The notes: generated by a model from the sequence alone, not told the origin. A stretch of DNA of 64,000 nt from Corbicula japonica (GCA_038501625.1 JAZAYU010000127.1:248001-312000); one strand, 5' to 3'; shown: positions 1 through 11,723, numbered from the stretch's first letter. Program-made: numbers and translations.

Positions 1-37
1 GCTGATATTACATTAAGATAGATTCACACTGACAACC

Positions 38-1094
38 ATGGAAAGAATTCCGCTGATGCACTCTGAACCAGACGAGGTATACACAAATACGGCGTTTGGA
101 TTTGATTATGAAGGTTAGTTACATTTTCATTTAATATATTTACCGAGTAAGGATACATTTATTTTTTTACAGAACATGTTGCAGTTTGGGAAAAACACAT
201 AGAAATGAAAGTTAAAATACATAGAAATGAAAGTTACGTGGATTTCGTGGCAGAGTAAAATCACTTTTTGCTAAAATTGTTTACATTTACGAATTGAGTC
301 CATGAAAGTGTTAAATGAATTTAGAAACAGGTTCTTTGCTTTGCTGACATTATAACGTGCAATTAATTCTTTCAGATTATTCGTCCGGATATGACTCTAC
401 AGACATCTCCGACGCGGAATCCGTCACGTCCTGGGAATCACGTGACAGTCTACTCAGCACGGAACAGGAGAGTAGAAGCAATCTTCTTTCAGCAGACGAT
501 AAAGCGGAAATGATGAGCTTCCATAGCACGCATGCGCTGTCTGAACACTTGAAGCTGATCCTGGCAATGCCTGAGATGTGTGACGTCACATTTCTTGTAG
601 GACCACGTGAAGTTCCTGTACATGGTGTGAGGGCAATAATGGGTACCAGAAGTCGGTATGTATTTTAGTGCTTCTAATTTTCATACATTAATCGACCCAC
701 ATTTCCACTACATTCATAACACTTGTACGCGGCAACTTTGTATTCAGGTCTTCACTTTAGACAGAATTTTCAGACAGAAGATACAAAAAGATGTTCTTTC
801 ATCGTTTTATGCGTGACTACTCAACTATATTTGAAAAATGTTTAAGAAATGTTGCCGTTTTCTTAAGTTAATAATATACATGTTTATTATGTATAAATAT
901 CTGTACATATATGGGTAAATATTTTATCATTCAGAGTCCTGTACCAGCTGATATTAAAGCACATGGCAATGAGAGCCGCAGACGATGTGAGGAACGCCGG
1001 AAAGAACAAGAAAACGAAGAAAACCACGTCGACCAGCATCGGTCGGTCTTTGTCGCAGAGACTAGTGATAAGGAATGTTAGTTTATTCTTCTAA
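38..1094 (+). pseudogene. BTB copy A (alpha), 3'-truncated in exon 3 and fused to spacer
   Basis: Exon 1 (38-113), exon 2 (376-655) and the first part of exon 3 (from 935) match copy C almost base for base, introns included; I noticed one difference over the first kilobase (around position 801). Homology to C stops at 1069, inside the BTB domain. The reading frame then runs into unrelated sequence and reaches TAA at 1092-1094, which would give about 171 residues. The rest of exon 3, exon 4, exon 5 and the polyA site are absent. The following sequence is the spacer that normally lies between a gamma gene and a beta gene. The copy therefore looks like the product of a large deletion. The promoter lies left of the window except for the last 37 bases of leader. 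A truncated BTB product cannot be excluded, but pseudogene is the simplest reading. Confidence 0.8.
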
Positions 1095-2650
1095 AACCAC
1101 GATATTGATGCTTCCTAGTGTGATACTGGGTTTTGTACTTTTATTTTGTCTCAAAAGGACTGATTGTAAGTCAAGGTCGTCTGCCTTCTCGTAGTTAATA
1201 TGGAAATGAGCGGTTCATTTTAAATTGAAAGGGTGTGAGTGGGGGTGACATCTAAGGTTATAAAGGGATGAACATGTACTGTTGAGCAAACGGGGAGAAT
1301 TTTCCGAGATATCGCTGTTGTTTTACTGAAATATTTATTTCATAACTACTTCTGTTTCCTGGGATCTACAACCGAGTTTTGCCTCAGCATTTTTAATTGG
1401 TTTCTACAGTGTTTATTTATCATTTTTGCGAAATATTTAATCGAAATGCGATCAGTTAGACATATCACATCTTTTAAAAATCCAAATTATTTATTGTCTA
1501 AGTAAATGTTTTTGACATTAAAGATTTTCTAAAAAATGTGATAGCAAAAATGCCAAATAAATTTCACTGTCAGTAATATTCAGAACCAATCAATCTGCAT
1601 GGTGACAATTGGGTGTGTACTTTATTTTTGTCTCAACAAGACTTACTGTCAATCAAGGTCGTCTGCCATCTCGACGTTGATGGAGAAATGAGCGGAACAC
1701 TTTAAAATTGATAGGATCACGGTGTGTCACAATAAAAGTTACCAAGGGATGAACATGTACTGTTTACTGTAAGCAAACGAGGACAAATTTCCAAGACATC
1801 GTTGTTGTTTTCAAGTGAAATATTTATTTCCGCAAAATCAATAATGTTTTCATTGTTATTAAACAGAAAATCGAATTCTGTCTCAGATTATAGCAATCTG
1901 ATTTTGGTAGAAATTGAGCACAGTCTCAGAAAATGGCTAATAGTAGGATTTGTAACTGGTTCCCGTTCTCGGTTTACCACCATATGATGTGGGATTGGCT
2001 TTTCTGGAATTTTAACACACATTTCACATTGACTTGTTTGCATGAAATAATGAATTATGCTAAATACTGAATTTTCTTCAAAAAGAAATAATACGAAATA
2101 AAATTGATGTGGTTAGACAGTGCCTTAAAAGTACAATAATATTTATTGTCAGACAGACATTACAGAAATAGAATGCTAGACCAGAATCAATTGATGCCCC
2201 GTAGTGTGATACAATGTAATGGGCTTTTTACTTTATTGTGTCTGCCTTCTGGTAGTTGCTGTGGAAATGAGCGGAACACTTTAAATTTAAAAAGTGTGTG
2301 TGACATCTATGGTTAGAAAGGGATGAACATGTACTGTTGAGCAAACGGGGAGATTTTTTTCCGAGATATCGTTGTTGTTTTGCTGAAATATTTATTTCAT
2401 AACCACTCCTCCATTGGATCTAAAAGCGAGTTTTGTTTCAGCATTTTTAATTGATTTCTACAGTGTTTATTTACCATTTTTGCGAAATATTTAATCGAAA
2501 TGCGATAAGTTAGTCATATCACATCTGTTAAAAATGCAAATTATTTATTGTCTAAGTAAATGATTTTGACATTAAAGATTTTCTAAAAAATGTGGTAGTA
2601 AAAATGCCAAATAAATTTCACTGACAGTAATATTCAGAACCAATCAATAA
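1070..2650. repeat. Degenerate tandem spacer repeat (three units) after copy A
   Basis: Three diverged units of roughly 450-580 bases follow one another, starting near 1100, 1615 and 2200. Each has the same order of landmarks: a phrase like GTCAAGGTCGTCTGCC, a block like ATGAGCGGAACACTTTAAA, then GGGATGAACATGTACTGTT, then a purine-rich block and CGTTGTTGTTTT followed by GAAATATTTATTTC. The same kind of repeat lies downstream of copies F (about 24,500-26,040) and J (about 44,870-46,410). Units 1 and 3 here are the closer pair. No coding region is supported; a 61-residue reading frame at 1802-1987 is not kept in other units. Confidence 0.75.
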
Positions 2651-4521
2651 ATGTCAGTTACTTACCATGAAGTCGCAAACCATCTGCATTTTATTCTTTA
2701 CTGCAGATTATACTGATATTTTTGGAATAATTTATTTCTCATTGGAAACAAGAAACGTTATTGGTTACACTGCGGAGTATTTGTGTAAGACACGTAATTC
2801 ACAATGATATTTTTATCGTTTTATAGAATAGTCGAAGAAAAGTTGTAAAATTAATATTATACACGTTTAACGGTGTAAATATTTTGATAGCTAAATTCAT
2901 TACTTTTTTGGATTAAAATAAAATACACTCAACTTTAAGCTGTAAGCAGTGTATTTTTGAAACATTTTTCAATGCTTTGTGTATGATTTTATTTGTTACT
3001 GGAAATATTTCCTCGTCCAAATTTGCGAGTTCTGGTTGTTGCTAAGCCTATTGACGAACAAATTGCAGTTATCTACCATTTTAATACACATATTCTAACT
3101 TAATTGATTACACATGAAATCAATATTAAAATTTTCCAAGAACAATCATAATATACATTATCGTCTGCTCAACTCAATGCATGACGTAGTCTTCACATGG
3201 AGCGTATATACTTAGACTAAGTTGTCATTTAGTTCTATCGCCATTACTTTCCAACCTTGGTGTTCACCACAAATTTTCCATCCAATCACTGAGAATTTCA
3301 ATATTCTACGCCTCTTATCATTTTTAAAAACCGCACGCTTCAACAATTCATAATATTATGACGTCATGCCTGATAGTTTTAGGTAAAATTGTGTGATCAC
3401 CAGGTTATTGAGTGTTTAATAAGTAAAGTTTTAACAATTCAGAAACCACGGTCACTTCGCTACACTCCGTTCTCTTATGGTTTCCTAATTTTTAAAACTT
3501 CACTAAATATACAGTATAAGTATAACTTATACCTATCAGACATTTCTATTTTTTGCTAACAAAATGCACAATAATATTGTCGTCTGCTCAACTGTTTTGA
3601 CGTCATCTTCCAATGGCGCTTGTTTACCCAGAAAAATCGGTCACGTAGTTCTACCGCCATTACTTTCTAAACTTGTACGTTGAAGACATTTCACGCTGTG
3701 TTTCTGCGTTTGACATTTTTCTATTGCCGACAGTCTTATTTCCAATAATGATATCCCAGACTTTCCTTATAATAATGGAAAGGTCAGCTTCTAACTGAAA
3801 AATAGTTTTCGTTCAAAATTGAAAGCACAGTTTGAACATTCGAAGAGTGCATCTGTGACGTCAATACTCTTCCGGAACTACATGCATATCTCTAATGACT
3901 GTTGTATTTTGTAAAATTCACCGTGTTGTTTTTATATTATACATTGCTGAAATAAGCCTGAAGATGTTCTGCTTTGTTCCATTTCTCAGTCGATTTATTT
4001 TAGAACTTATCCTATACCTTGCCTCCCTAACTTTTCACAGAAACACTGATAATCAGCAATATCATTTCGATTTATTTTATTTGCAGAGATATATTTTATG
4101 GTATTTATGTTTAATTGTATTTTTTTTATTTTCGTTTGCATTGTATGAATATGTTCTTCATTTTCTTGTACTGGCTATTGTAGTATTTAAAACAAAATCT
4201 CGTATTTATGGAATTTTCTTTATTTTCATGACGAGGCTCGTTTTGAGTTATTTGTTAGAAATAGTGTTCTAAATTATGATTATGTTAAAATTTCTTAAAC
4301 AATGTAACCAGTGTTATTATTTTGAAGCGTACAAACAATCGCACAAACATTGATAACTTTATGGCACGTGTGAATAATATGCTATAGAACTAACTGTCTG
4401 GCTGTCACTGATCTTTTCTATAAGCCAATCATAATACTTAAAATCTGTCCACAGACCAATTAAAATTAAGATACGTGACACCTGACTCCAATCACGTGAA
4501 ACATAGCAAGGACAAGATTTA
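2651..4521. other. Spacer upstream of beta gene B
   Basis: AT-rich non-coding spacer, nearly collinear with 26,040-27,891 (before G) and about 46,395-48,226 (before K). A 125-codon reading frame at 3895-4272 is hydrophobic and AT-driven, and its frame is broken by indels in the two matching spacers, so it is not annotated as a gene. Two TGACGTCA-like sites are visible (near 3360 and 3854), but nothing shows that they are used. Confidence 0.7.
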
Positions 4522-4582
4522 CTCTGTCAAAATGTCGATTACTGGTCAACGTAAGCTCAGATGCCCAGACAAAATATAAAAT
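4522..4582 (+). promoter_or_regulatory. Promoter of copy B: conserved 48-bp block and TATA box
   Basis: A block beginning CTCTGTCAAAATGTCGATTA and ending CCCAGA (4522-4569) is kept in every complete copy. A TATAAAAT box follows at 4575-4582, 71 bases before the ATG. The block-to-TATA distance is 53 bases, as in the other beta genes. Just upstream lie a CACGTG E-box (near 4493-4498) and a partial one, ACGTGAC. Promoter function is inferred from position and conservation. Confidence 0.75.
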
Positions 4583-4652
4583 AAGGTAAAAATCTAAGTA
4601 AGTCACAAATTTGTCAACACATTCACAAAGAAGTAATAAAACTTACATAAAG

Positions 4653-6505
4653 ATGGAAAGACTTCCGTTGATGAACGCTGAGGCAGACGATATGTACGCA
4701 GATACGGCATTTAGTTATGATTATGAAGGTTAGTTGAATTTTTCTTCTTGAAAACAAATAATCATCGAATATATATTTTCTTCAAAAAAGACACTAACAA
4801 TTTTACACAATACATTGAAATAATGAAATCATTTTACAGTATATGTTTATTGCTTAATATTTTCGTTTACATATTTGTCAATTAACGAATTGGCCTCACG
4901 CCGAAATGATAGAGACTTAACGTGTTATTATATCTTGCAGATTCTTCGTCCGGATATGACTCTACAGAAGTCTCTGACGCCGAATCCGTCACGTCCTGGG
5001 GATCACGTGACAGTCTACTCAACGCGGAACAGAGTAGCAATAATCTTCTTCCAGCAGACGATAAAGCGGAAATGATGAGCTTTCGTAGCACACATGCGCT
5101 GTCTGAACACTTGAAGCTGATCCTGGCAATGCCTGAGATGTGTGACGTCACATTCCATGTAGGGCCACGTGAAGTTCCCGTACATGGTGTGAGGGCAATA
5201 ATGGGCACCAGAAGTCGGTAGGTATACTATATGATTATGCAGTTCACGCACTAAACGTTCATTCTTCCATTATTCCTGATAGGCTCTTCGCAGCAGAAGT
5301 TCTAAAAGTAGTAACATCTAAAATTGAACTCCACTCGTACAAAATATATTTAATCCATTCATTTCTGTGATTTTGTTATGACAGCAAAACTCTAATAGAA
5401 ACACATTATTTATTAATTTCTTTCACGATACGATTCCTGTATTCATATTGTGAAATACGTTATCATTCAGGGTCTTGTACCAGCTGATATTGAAGCATAT
5501 GACGATGCGAGCAGCAGACGACGAAAGAAACGCCGGAAAGAACAAGAACACAAAGAAAACCACGTCGGTCGGTATCGGTCGGACATTATCGCAGAGACTA
5601 GTGATTCCGGTAAAGAAGTACGACGCCGAGGTGTTCCGAATGTTGATACAGTTTGTTCATTGTGGAAGCGTCACGATCACTGAAGCTACAGTAGCGGGTG
5701 AGTAGATGAATACACATGACAGCTTTTAAATAATATTGGCTTGGATAAGGTTGCGAAAAATGAATCCGCACCAAATAAATTGTGTATTTTTCCCACTTCC
5801 TTCACAAAGTGGGATGCATATAGTGTTGCACCAGTCTCAACGAACCCAAATTCTTGTGGAATCAACCCCTCATTAACTATCGGGCGGATTTCTTTCAACT
5901 TGCACAGATGATAGGCAGGATATGTAGATGATCATAAAGAAAAGATTTTTTTCTACAACCATTTTTACCCGAGTTGTTGTAGCAACAGCGTCCCACGCAC
6001 ACATTCTATTTATTTTCTTGCAGTATGACGACCTGAACAATTCACTGTATATTTTCATATTCATGTTTTTATATTTTAGGTTTGTATTGTGCCGCGTGCC
6101 ATTTTGAGTTGCCTGATCTGTCCAAGGCGTGTATTGACTTTGTGGAAAGATGTCTGAAAGCAGGTCGTGACAAGGAGATTCTCTTATCTGCTCGCTGTTA
6201 CAGTCACCACAAGGCAGCTTCCCTCCTCTTTGATAAGGTATGTTACGCGTTTCTTTTCACAGAGGCTGACACGCACACACACAAAACCACTCTCATTGAT
6301 AAACATCAGCGCTGGGTCATAGGACAATGTTAAGCTTGTTAACTCTGTAATTATTTTCTTTAAATATTTTGCTTACGTAATTTAATACTTAATTATGATT
6401 GATAACAAATTCTTTCGTCATATGGTAACAATATTATTTCTTTTTCAGATTTATTCGATCCTGGACAAACGCTACATCGCCAAACTAGAAGAAACCTCTG
6501 TCTGA
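4653..6505 (+). CDS. BTB/BACK-like protein, copy B (beta), five exons, 264 aa
   Basis: Exons 4653-4728, 4941-5217, 5471-5697, 6080-6237 and 6449-6505 join in frame (phases 1, 2, 1, 0) with GT-AG borders and a TGA stop. The N-terminus (residues 1-75) is acidic and serine-rich. The BTB core begins at the CDVTF motif near residue 93 and continues through exon 3. It is interrupted by a basic loop with KNKNTKK, which looks like a weak nuclear-localisation signal. Exon 4 is a cysteine-containing BACK-like start, and the tail ends ETSV, a class I PDZ-ligand pattern. BTB domains dimerise and often bridge Cul3 ligases or transcription complexes; the role here is unknown. Exon 2 is one codon shorter than in most copies, in the serine-rich part. 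PolyA signal AATAAA at 6658-6663. The start is the first ATG after the TATA box. It is the first gene of the first beta-alpha-gamma-gamma unit. Confidence 0.88.
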
Positions 6506-7029
6506 TCAAGTTACACGACATGTCTTCATTTCATTAACTAAATACAAGAATAAAGACTTATTCACATGTTCACATGTTTAAGAAAGTGCTACTTAATTTG
6601 TTACTTTGTTGTTACATTATTGTTAAGATGGTTTCATGTAAATGATTTGTAATATGCAATAAAAATATGCAAGAAATTTCCTCATAGTTTTACATTTATT
6701 TCTACACTTAGTCTTATGCAAGTGAATAACAATAAAATTTTCATTTTAAGTTTTATCTTATTATACAAGTTGATCAACATGACGCCTTCGACGAACCATG
6801 AGTGTTCATTTGATATTTGTACTAAAAGAGTGCATTCAAAAATGCAGAATTCTAATGCGAACAGTATTTCTGTTTGTTTTAATGTGTGTATACCATTAAA
6901 AACAATTTCCTCTCTTGATGCGTAACTTAAAAAAAACAACAACAAAATTATCCACTTGCGATTTATTTTCAAAATTTATTTTAATTGTTTGTTGTTGTTT
7001 TAATATAAATTGCGGTCTGTAATGGACTA

Positions 7030-7135
7030 TATAGATTCGAACCCGGTCGCCTGTGCTATAAGCCGATCTCCAAATCCTAGGCGGTGTGAACAAAAACCTT
7101 CCGATGAACAGGTTATATCTAATCGAGCTAGACAT
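7030..7135 (-). repeat. tRNA-like (SINE-type) segment, B-C spacer
   Basis: Read on the minus strand, the segment carries GGGTTCGAATCT, close to the B box of RNA polymerase III promoters, and about 80 bases upstream TAGCTCGATTAG, resembling an A box. The A-B distance is longer than in a true tRNA and no cloverleaf is evident, so a decayed tRNA-derived SINE is the likeliest reading. The same segment lies in the G-H and K-L spacers, so it predates the unit duplication. Confidence 0.35.
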
Positions 7136-7758
7136 TGTTTGAATAATAAAATTTATTTTTTTCAAAAACACTTGAAACATTGACTTTACTGAATACTAAA
7201 AATTGCACAAATACCAACACACACGATTACGATTGAATCGACAAAGATTTAAATGTCCTACCGGAAAACACAGATGGGCACGATTTGCATGCTTTTTGCG
7301 TGGGTAAGTGACAATTTGGGAAATGTGCTTGGATATTGAATTATTAAAGCTTTTAAAATAAAACTAGCAGGCCCCTTTTGGAACATATAAGTGTATATTT
7401 TATTCATCATTTCCAATTCATTTGAGTGGATTTTTTATTTCGACACCAGAAATGCGCTTCCTACCAGGTACTTGATTTTATTTTCAATTTGCCAATTATT
7501 CACTTTTTCAATAATTTTTCAATGTTCTTTCCATTAAAAATTTTTAAGTAACATATAATAGCTAAAATACAAAATGCAAGAAAAAAATTATAATTCCATT
7601 TTGACAATAAGTGAGAACAATTTACTGATTTACACACAATCATCCTTACAGTGATTATTTTAGGTGTAGATATTTTAGATCCTACTTCTAAAAGTAAAAG
7701 CGTTATTTATTAAAGTGCCAACCTCTCGGGCTTATAACTTGTCACTTCAGTGCCCAAG

Positions 7759-7888
7759 GTTATAAAACTGAGCATGGAAACCAGTCTCAAATCTCAAGCA
7801 TCTGATTGGCTGAAATGGCGACCAGTCGCCATTTCGGCCAATCAGATCCTTGAGATTTGAGACTGGTTTCCAATTTCAGTTTTATAAC
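7759..7888. repeat. 130-bp foldback (inverted repeat), B-C spacer
   Basis: Two arms of about 60 bases, from GTTATAAAACTG to CAGTTTTATAAC, are inverted copies of each other with a few mismatches and almost no loop (centre GGCGACCAGTCGCC). The shape is that of a small foldback element or MITE. Matching copies sit at 31,166-31,295 and, with part of one arm missing, at 52,444-52,543. Confidence 0.8.
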
Positions 7889-9671
7889 ATTCCGCCCTTA
7901 TCACCATTTAACATCTTTACTTCCCGAATCCTAATGTGATAGCAGGTAATTGTCAACCATTCTTTAACTAGTGGCGTCTCTTTAACCGGTCATATCAGAA
8001 CAAGGCTGTAGTCGGACTCGAAACTTCGCCCCGTAGAGAACAAGGCTGGTATAACGTTTTTAAGATTTGGCCGTTACATAAATTTCAATTTGCGTCAAAA
8101 TGAATTGATAATGAGGAGTTAAGAAAGCGTCACGTGACACTGTTATAACAAAGAATGATATCATGGCAGATTTGGATTTTTCAGGGATTGATGCATCACG
8201 TGTAAAGATATTTGCTGATAAACTATATTTGAATGTACTTGTCTGTCACGTGACTGTCTTGTTATCGATAACGTACTTTAGTTTGGAATTGTCTATAATT
8301 AACTGGATTTTCTAGGCAACACGCTTTGTAGAAATGTTATAATTTACATGCCGAGTCTCGTTTTGATTTTATTTACAGAAAGGTAAAAATATAAATCGCA
8401 TTTTAACATGTGAAAATGACGACGATCACTTCATTTTGGGGAAGGCAAACAGAACGGATCTTTAATTACACCCAAATATGATAACATACACTAAGGGCAA
8501 TATAACACAATTAAATGACACAACGAAATGTATACGGGGATAATAATAACGGGAGAAGGTTAAAACTTAAAATATTTACGCTTTGTCAACATTGAGGTTT
8601 TTTTTCTAATACGTAAGTTAACTGGTAAGAAGGAGGATCTCAAATGTAATTCGTATCAAGGAAAAAAAACGCATTTTAATATGTGAAAATGATAACGATC
8701 TCTCGTGCAAACGTTTTCATTCCCTAAACGTATATACAACCTATGTGTGATAATTGTATCAAACATATGTGTTTCCATGCTTTTCTTCTCTATTTGAAAA
8801 TATCCGTATATACGACAATAATGCCTGCTTCACTCATCTAATGAAATCCACGTCTGAAGAAATCATGATGAAGATCAGTAGATTTGTAAAAATTGTAATG
8901 GCAAAATTCAAATGACCTGTTTCAAGTTCGCAATAGAACTATGACCTATCTGTTTCATGTATTCATTTATCTTACTTCCTTCGTAAAATGTATCACAGGC
9001 GTAATGAACACGTTTCATTTTTCTTTTAAGTCTTCAAATCTCACAGTAATTTAAACCTTTTAAAAGAAATTCGAGTTTTCCTCCGTATTTATACTATTCA
9101 CTATATTCAAAATTTGTTTGTTGACACCTCGATATTTATGTTAAATGAACCTATAATCTGCTCTCCATCATATTATAAATTGACTGTTCCCATGTTACAT
9201 TTACTACACGTCTGGGAAAATAAAGATGATGTTCTGTTCCGTTCTCTTATATTACCAATAACCTTTTTGTTTATAAAATTCTTCAGTATGGAAGAAAAAC
9301 TGATCTTCATTTTTTTCTATATTTCGAATAACATTTTTTTTCTTATTTACATAACGTTCGGTATGAAAAATATATGTATGTGTGTTCAAATTTGCCATTG
9401 TTGTGGGCAAAAAAATAACTTTCATGCAGGCATGTCCTCCAATTAAATGTTATATATTAATTTTAAAGAAATGTTATAATGCGGAGCTTACAAACAATCG
9501 CACTGACTTTCTGACTGAGTTAATCACATGTGTGAATAATAATCTAATGAGGTGTCACTGTTCTATTCTGTAAACTTATCATTTGTCTTAAAATCTGTCA
9601 ATAAACCAATTAAAATTAAGATCACTGACACATGACTCAAATCACGTGTAAACTAGCAAAGACAAGATTTA

Positions 9672-9731
9672 CTCTGTCAAAATTTCGATTACTGATCAAC
9701 ATAAGCTCAGATGCCCAGAAAAGTATAAAAT
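9672..9731 (+). promoter_or_regulatory. Promoter of copy C: conserved block and TATA box
   Basis: The conserved block starts at 9672 and ends with CCCAGA at 9719; TATAAAAT is at 9724-9731, 52 bases from the start of the block. A full CACGTG E-box is at 9643-9648. The upstream E-box seen in gamma genes is reduced here to TCACTGAC. Confidence 0.75.
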
Positions 9732-9801
9732 AAAGTTACTGTTAATATCCGAAGTAGTCACAAAGCTGATATTACATTAAGATAGATTCACACTGACAAC
9801 C

Positions 9802-11557
9802 ATGGAAAGAATTCCGCTGATGCACTCTGAACCAGACGAGGTATACACAAATACGGCGTTTGGATTTGATTATGAAGGTTAGTTACATTTTCATTTAATA
9901 TATTTACCGAGTAAGGATACATTTATTTTTTTACAGAACATGTTGCAGTTTGGGAAAAACACATAGAAATGAAAGTTAAAATACATAGAAATGAAAGTTA
10001 CGTGGATTTCGTGGCAGAGTAAAATCACTTTTTGCTAAAATTGTTTACATTTACGAATTGAGTCCATGAAAGTGTTAAATGAATTTAGAAACAGGTTCTT
10101 TGCTTTGCTGACATTATAACGTGCAATTAATTCTTTCAGATTATTCGTCCGGATATGACTCTACAGACATCTCCGACGCGGAATCCGTCACGTCCTGGGA
10201 ATCACGTGACAGTCTACTCAGCACGGAACAGGAGAGTAGAAGCAATCTTCTTTCAGCAGACGATAAAGCGGAAATGATGAGCTTCCATAGCACGCATGCG
10301 CTGTCTGAACACTTGAAGCTGATCCTGGCAATGCCTGAGATGTGTGACGTCACATTTCTTGTAGGACCACGTGAAGTTCCTGTACATGGTGTGAGGGCAA
10401 TAATGGGTACCAGAAGTCGGTATGTATTTTAGTGCTTCTAATTTTCATACATTAATCGACCCACATTTCCACTACATTCATAACACTTGTACGCGGCAAC
10501 TTTGTATTCAGGTCTTCACTTTAGACAGAATTTTCAGACAGAAGATACAAAAAGATGTTCTTTCGTCGTTTTATGCGTGACTACTCAACTATATTTGAAA
10601 AATGTTTAAGAAATGTTGCCGTTTTCTTAAGTTAATAATATACATGTTTATTATGTATAAATATCTGTACATATATGGGTAAATATTTTATCATTCAGAG
10701 TCCTGTACCAGCTGATATTAAAGCACATGGCAATGAGAGCCGCAGACGATGTGAGGAACGCCGGAAAGAACAAGAAAACGAAGAAAACCACGTCGACCAG
10801 CATCGGTCGGTCTTTGTCGCAGAGACTAGTGATTCCGGTAAAGAAGTACGACTCCGAGGTTTTCCGACTGTTGATACAGTTTGTTCATTGTGGAAGCGCC
10901 ACCATCACTGAGTCTACAGTAGCCGGTGAGTAGATGAATACACATATCAATAATAAGAAATGTATGCCATTTTCTATTTGTATTTTGTCTCCGTTATTTT
11001 AAATATACCCCAAATAGTCAGATATGCATTCGCGTCAGATAAATTGTGTACATTATGTTTTGAGAATATGTTTTTTTTATTTTAGGTTTGTTTTGTGCCG
11101 CATGTCAATTTGAGTTGTCTGATCTGTCGAAGGCGTGTATGGACTTTGTGGAAAGATGTCTGAAAGCAGGTCGTGCCAAGGAGATCCTCTTCTCTACCCG
11201 GTGTTACAGTCATCACAAGGCAGCTACCCTCCTCTTCGATAAGGTGAGTTACACTAAATACATTTTTTTTTTATTTTAGCTATTTTTTTACATTTTTATT
11301 TTCTAATTATAACTTATAACTTTTTATTAAAGTAATACAATTCTTCGGAAGATAAGAACGGTTTGCAATCGTTTTCGACTTGGATTATGTTTTCCAGTGC
11401 TGCATTACTAAATTGGTTATTCTAAGTCCCATTTTTGTATTTTTTAAATTATGGAAATACTGCTAAATTTTATTTACCTTTATATCTTTCTTTATTTCAG
11501 ATTTATTCGATCCTAGACAGACGCTATATCGCACAACTGGAAGAAATGCCTGTCTGA
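9802..11557 (+). CDS. BTB/BACK-like protein, copy C (alpha), 265 aa
   Basis: Exons 9802-9877, 10140-10419, 10699-10925, 11086-11243 and 11501-11557 join in frame. Residues 1-25 come from exon 1. Residues 26-78 are serine-rich and acidic. CDVTF is at 94-98, the BTB domain spans roughly 79-190 with the basic loop KNKKTKK at 142-148, the BACK-like start is 196-247, and exon 5 codes the tail 248-265. The tail reads EEMPV: methionine replaces the threonine that makes the PDZ-ligand pattern in D, H and L, so this copy alone seems to lack the motif. PolyA signal 11718-11723. It differs from D, H and L in exon 5 and intron 2, and pairs with A. The start is the first ATG after the TATA box. Confidence 0.88.
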
Positions 11558-11723
11558 TCAATTCATGACGTCCTACGACGCCACGAGCAATTCTTATGGA
11601 CGGCGCTTGTCATGATATTACAGAAAGTTTTCGCACCTGCTTCTTATGTTATTATGTTATATTGTTACAGTATTGTTAAACTTGTTTCATCTGTCAATGA
11701 TTTATTAGGGGATGTGCAATAAA

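Larger units (their letters stand above)
6664..9671. other. Spacer between copies B and C
   Basis: AT-rich, collinear with the G-H spacer (30,045-33,095) and, apart from insertions, with K-L. It holds a tRNA-like segment on the minus strand (7030-7135) and a 130-bp foldback (7759-7888). A 110-codon reading frame at 9114-9446 is not preserved in the matching spacers (it is broken before H and has a different end before L), so it is left out. CACGTGAC sites occur near 8133 and 8247. Confidence 0.7.

Noticed and set aside
3895..4272. 125-codon hydrophobic reading frame before copy B
   Set aside because: The matching spacers before G and K have indels that break the frame; composition is that of AT-rich spacer.
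7030..7135. A functional tRNA gene on the minus strand
   Set aside because: Box A to box B distance is too long and no cloverleaf or acceptor stem can be formed; treated as a SINE-type remnant.
9114..9446. 110-codon reading frame before copy C, with a counterpart at 54,769-55,101
   Set aside because: The frame is broken in the G-H counterpart and the C-terminal halves of the other two differ by frameshift, so it is not under coding constraint.
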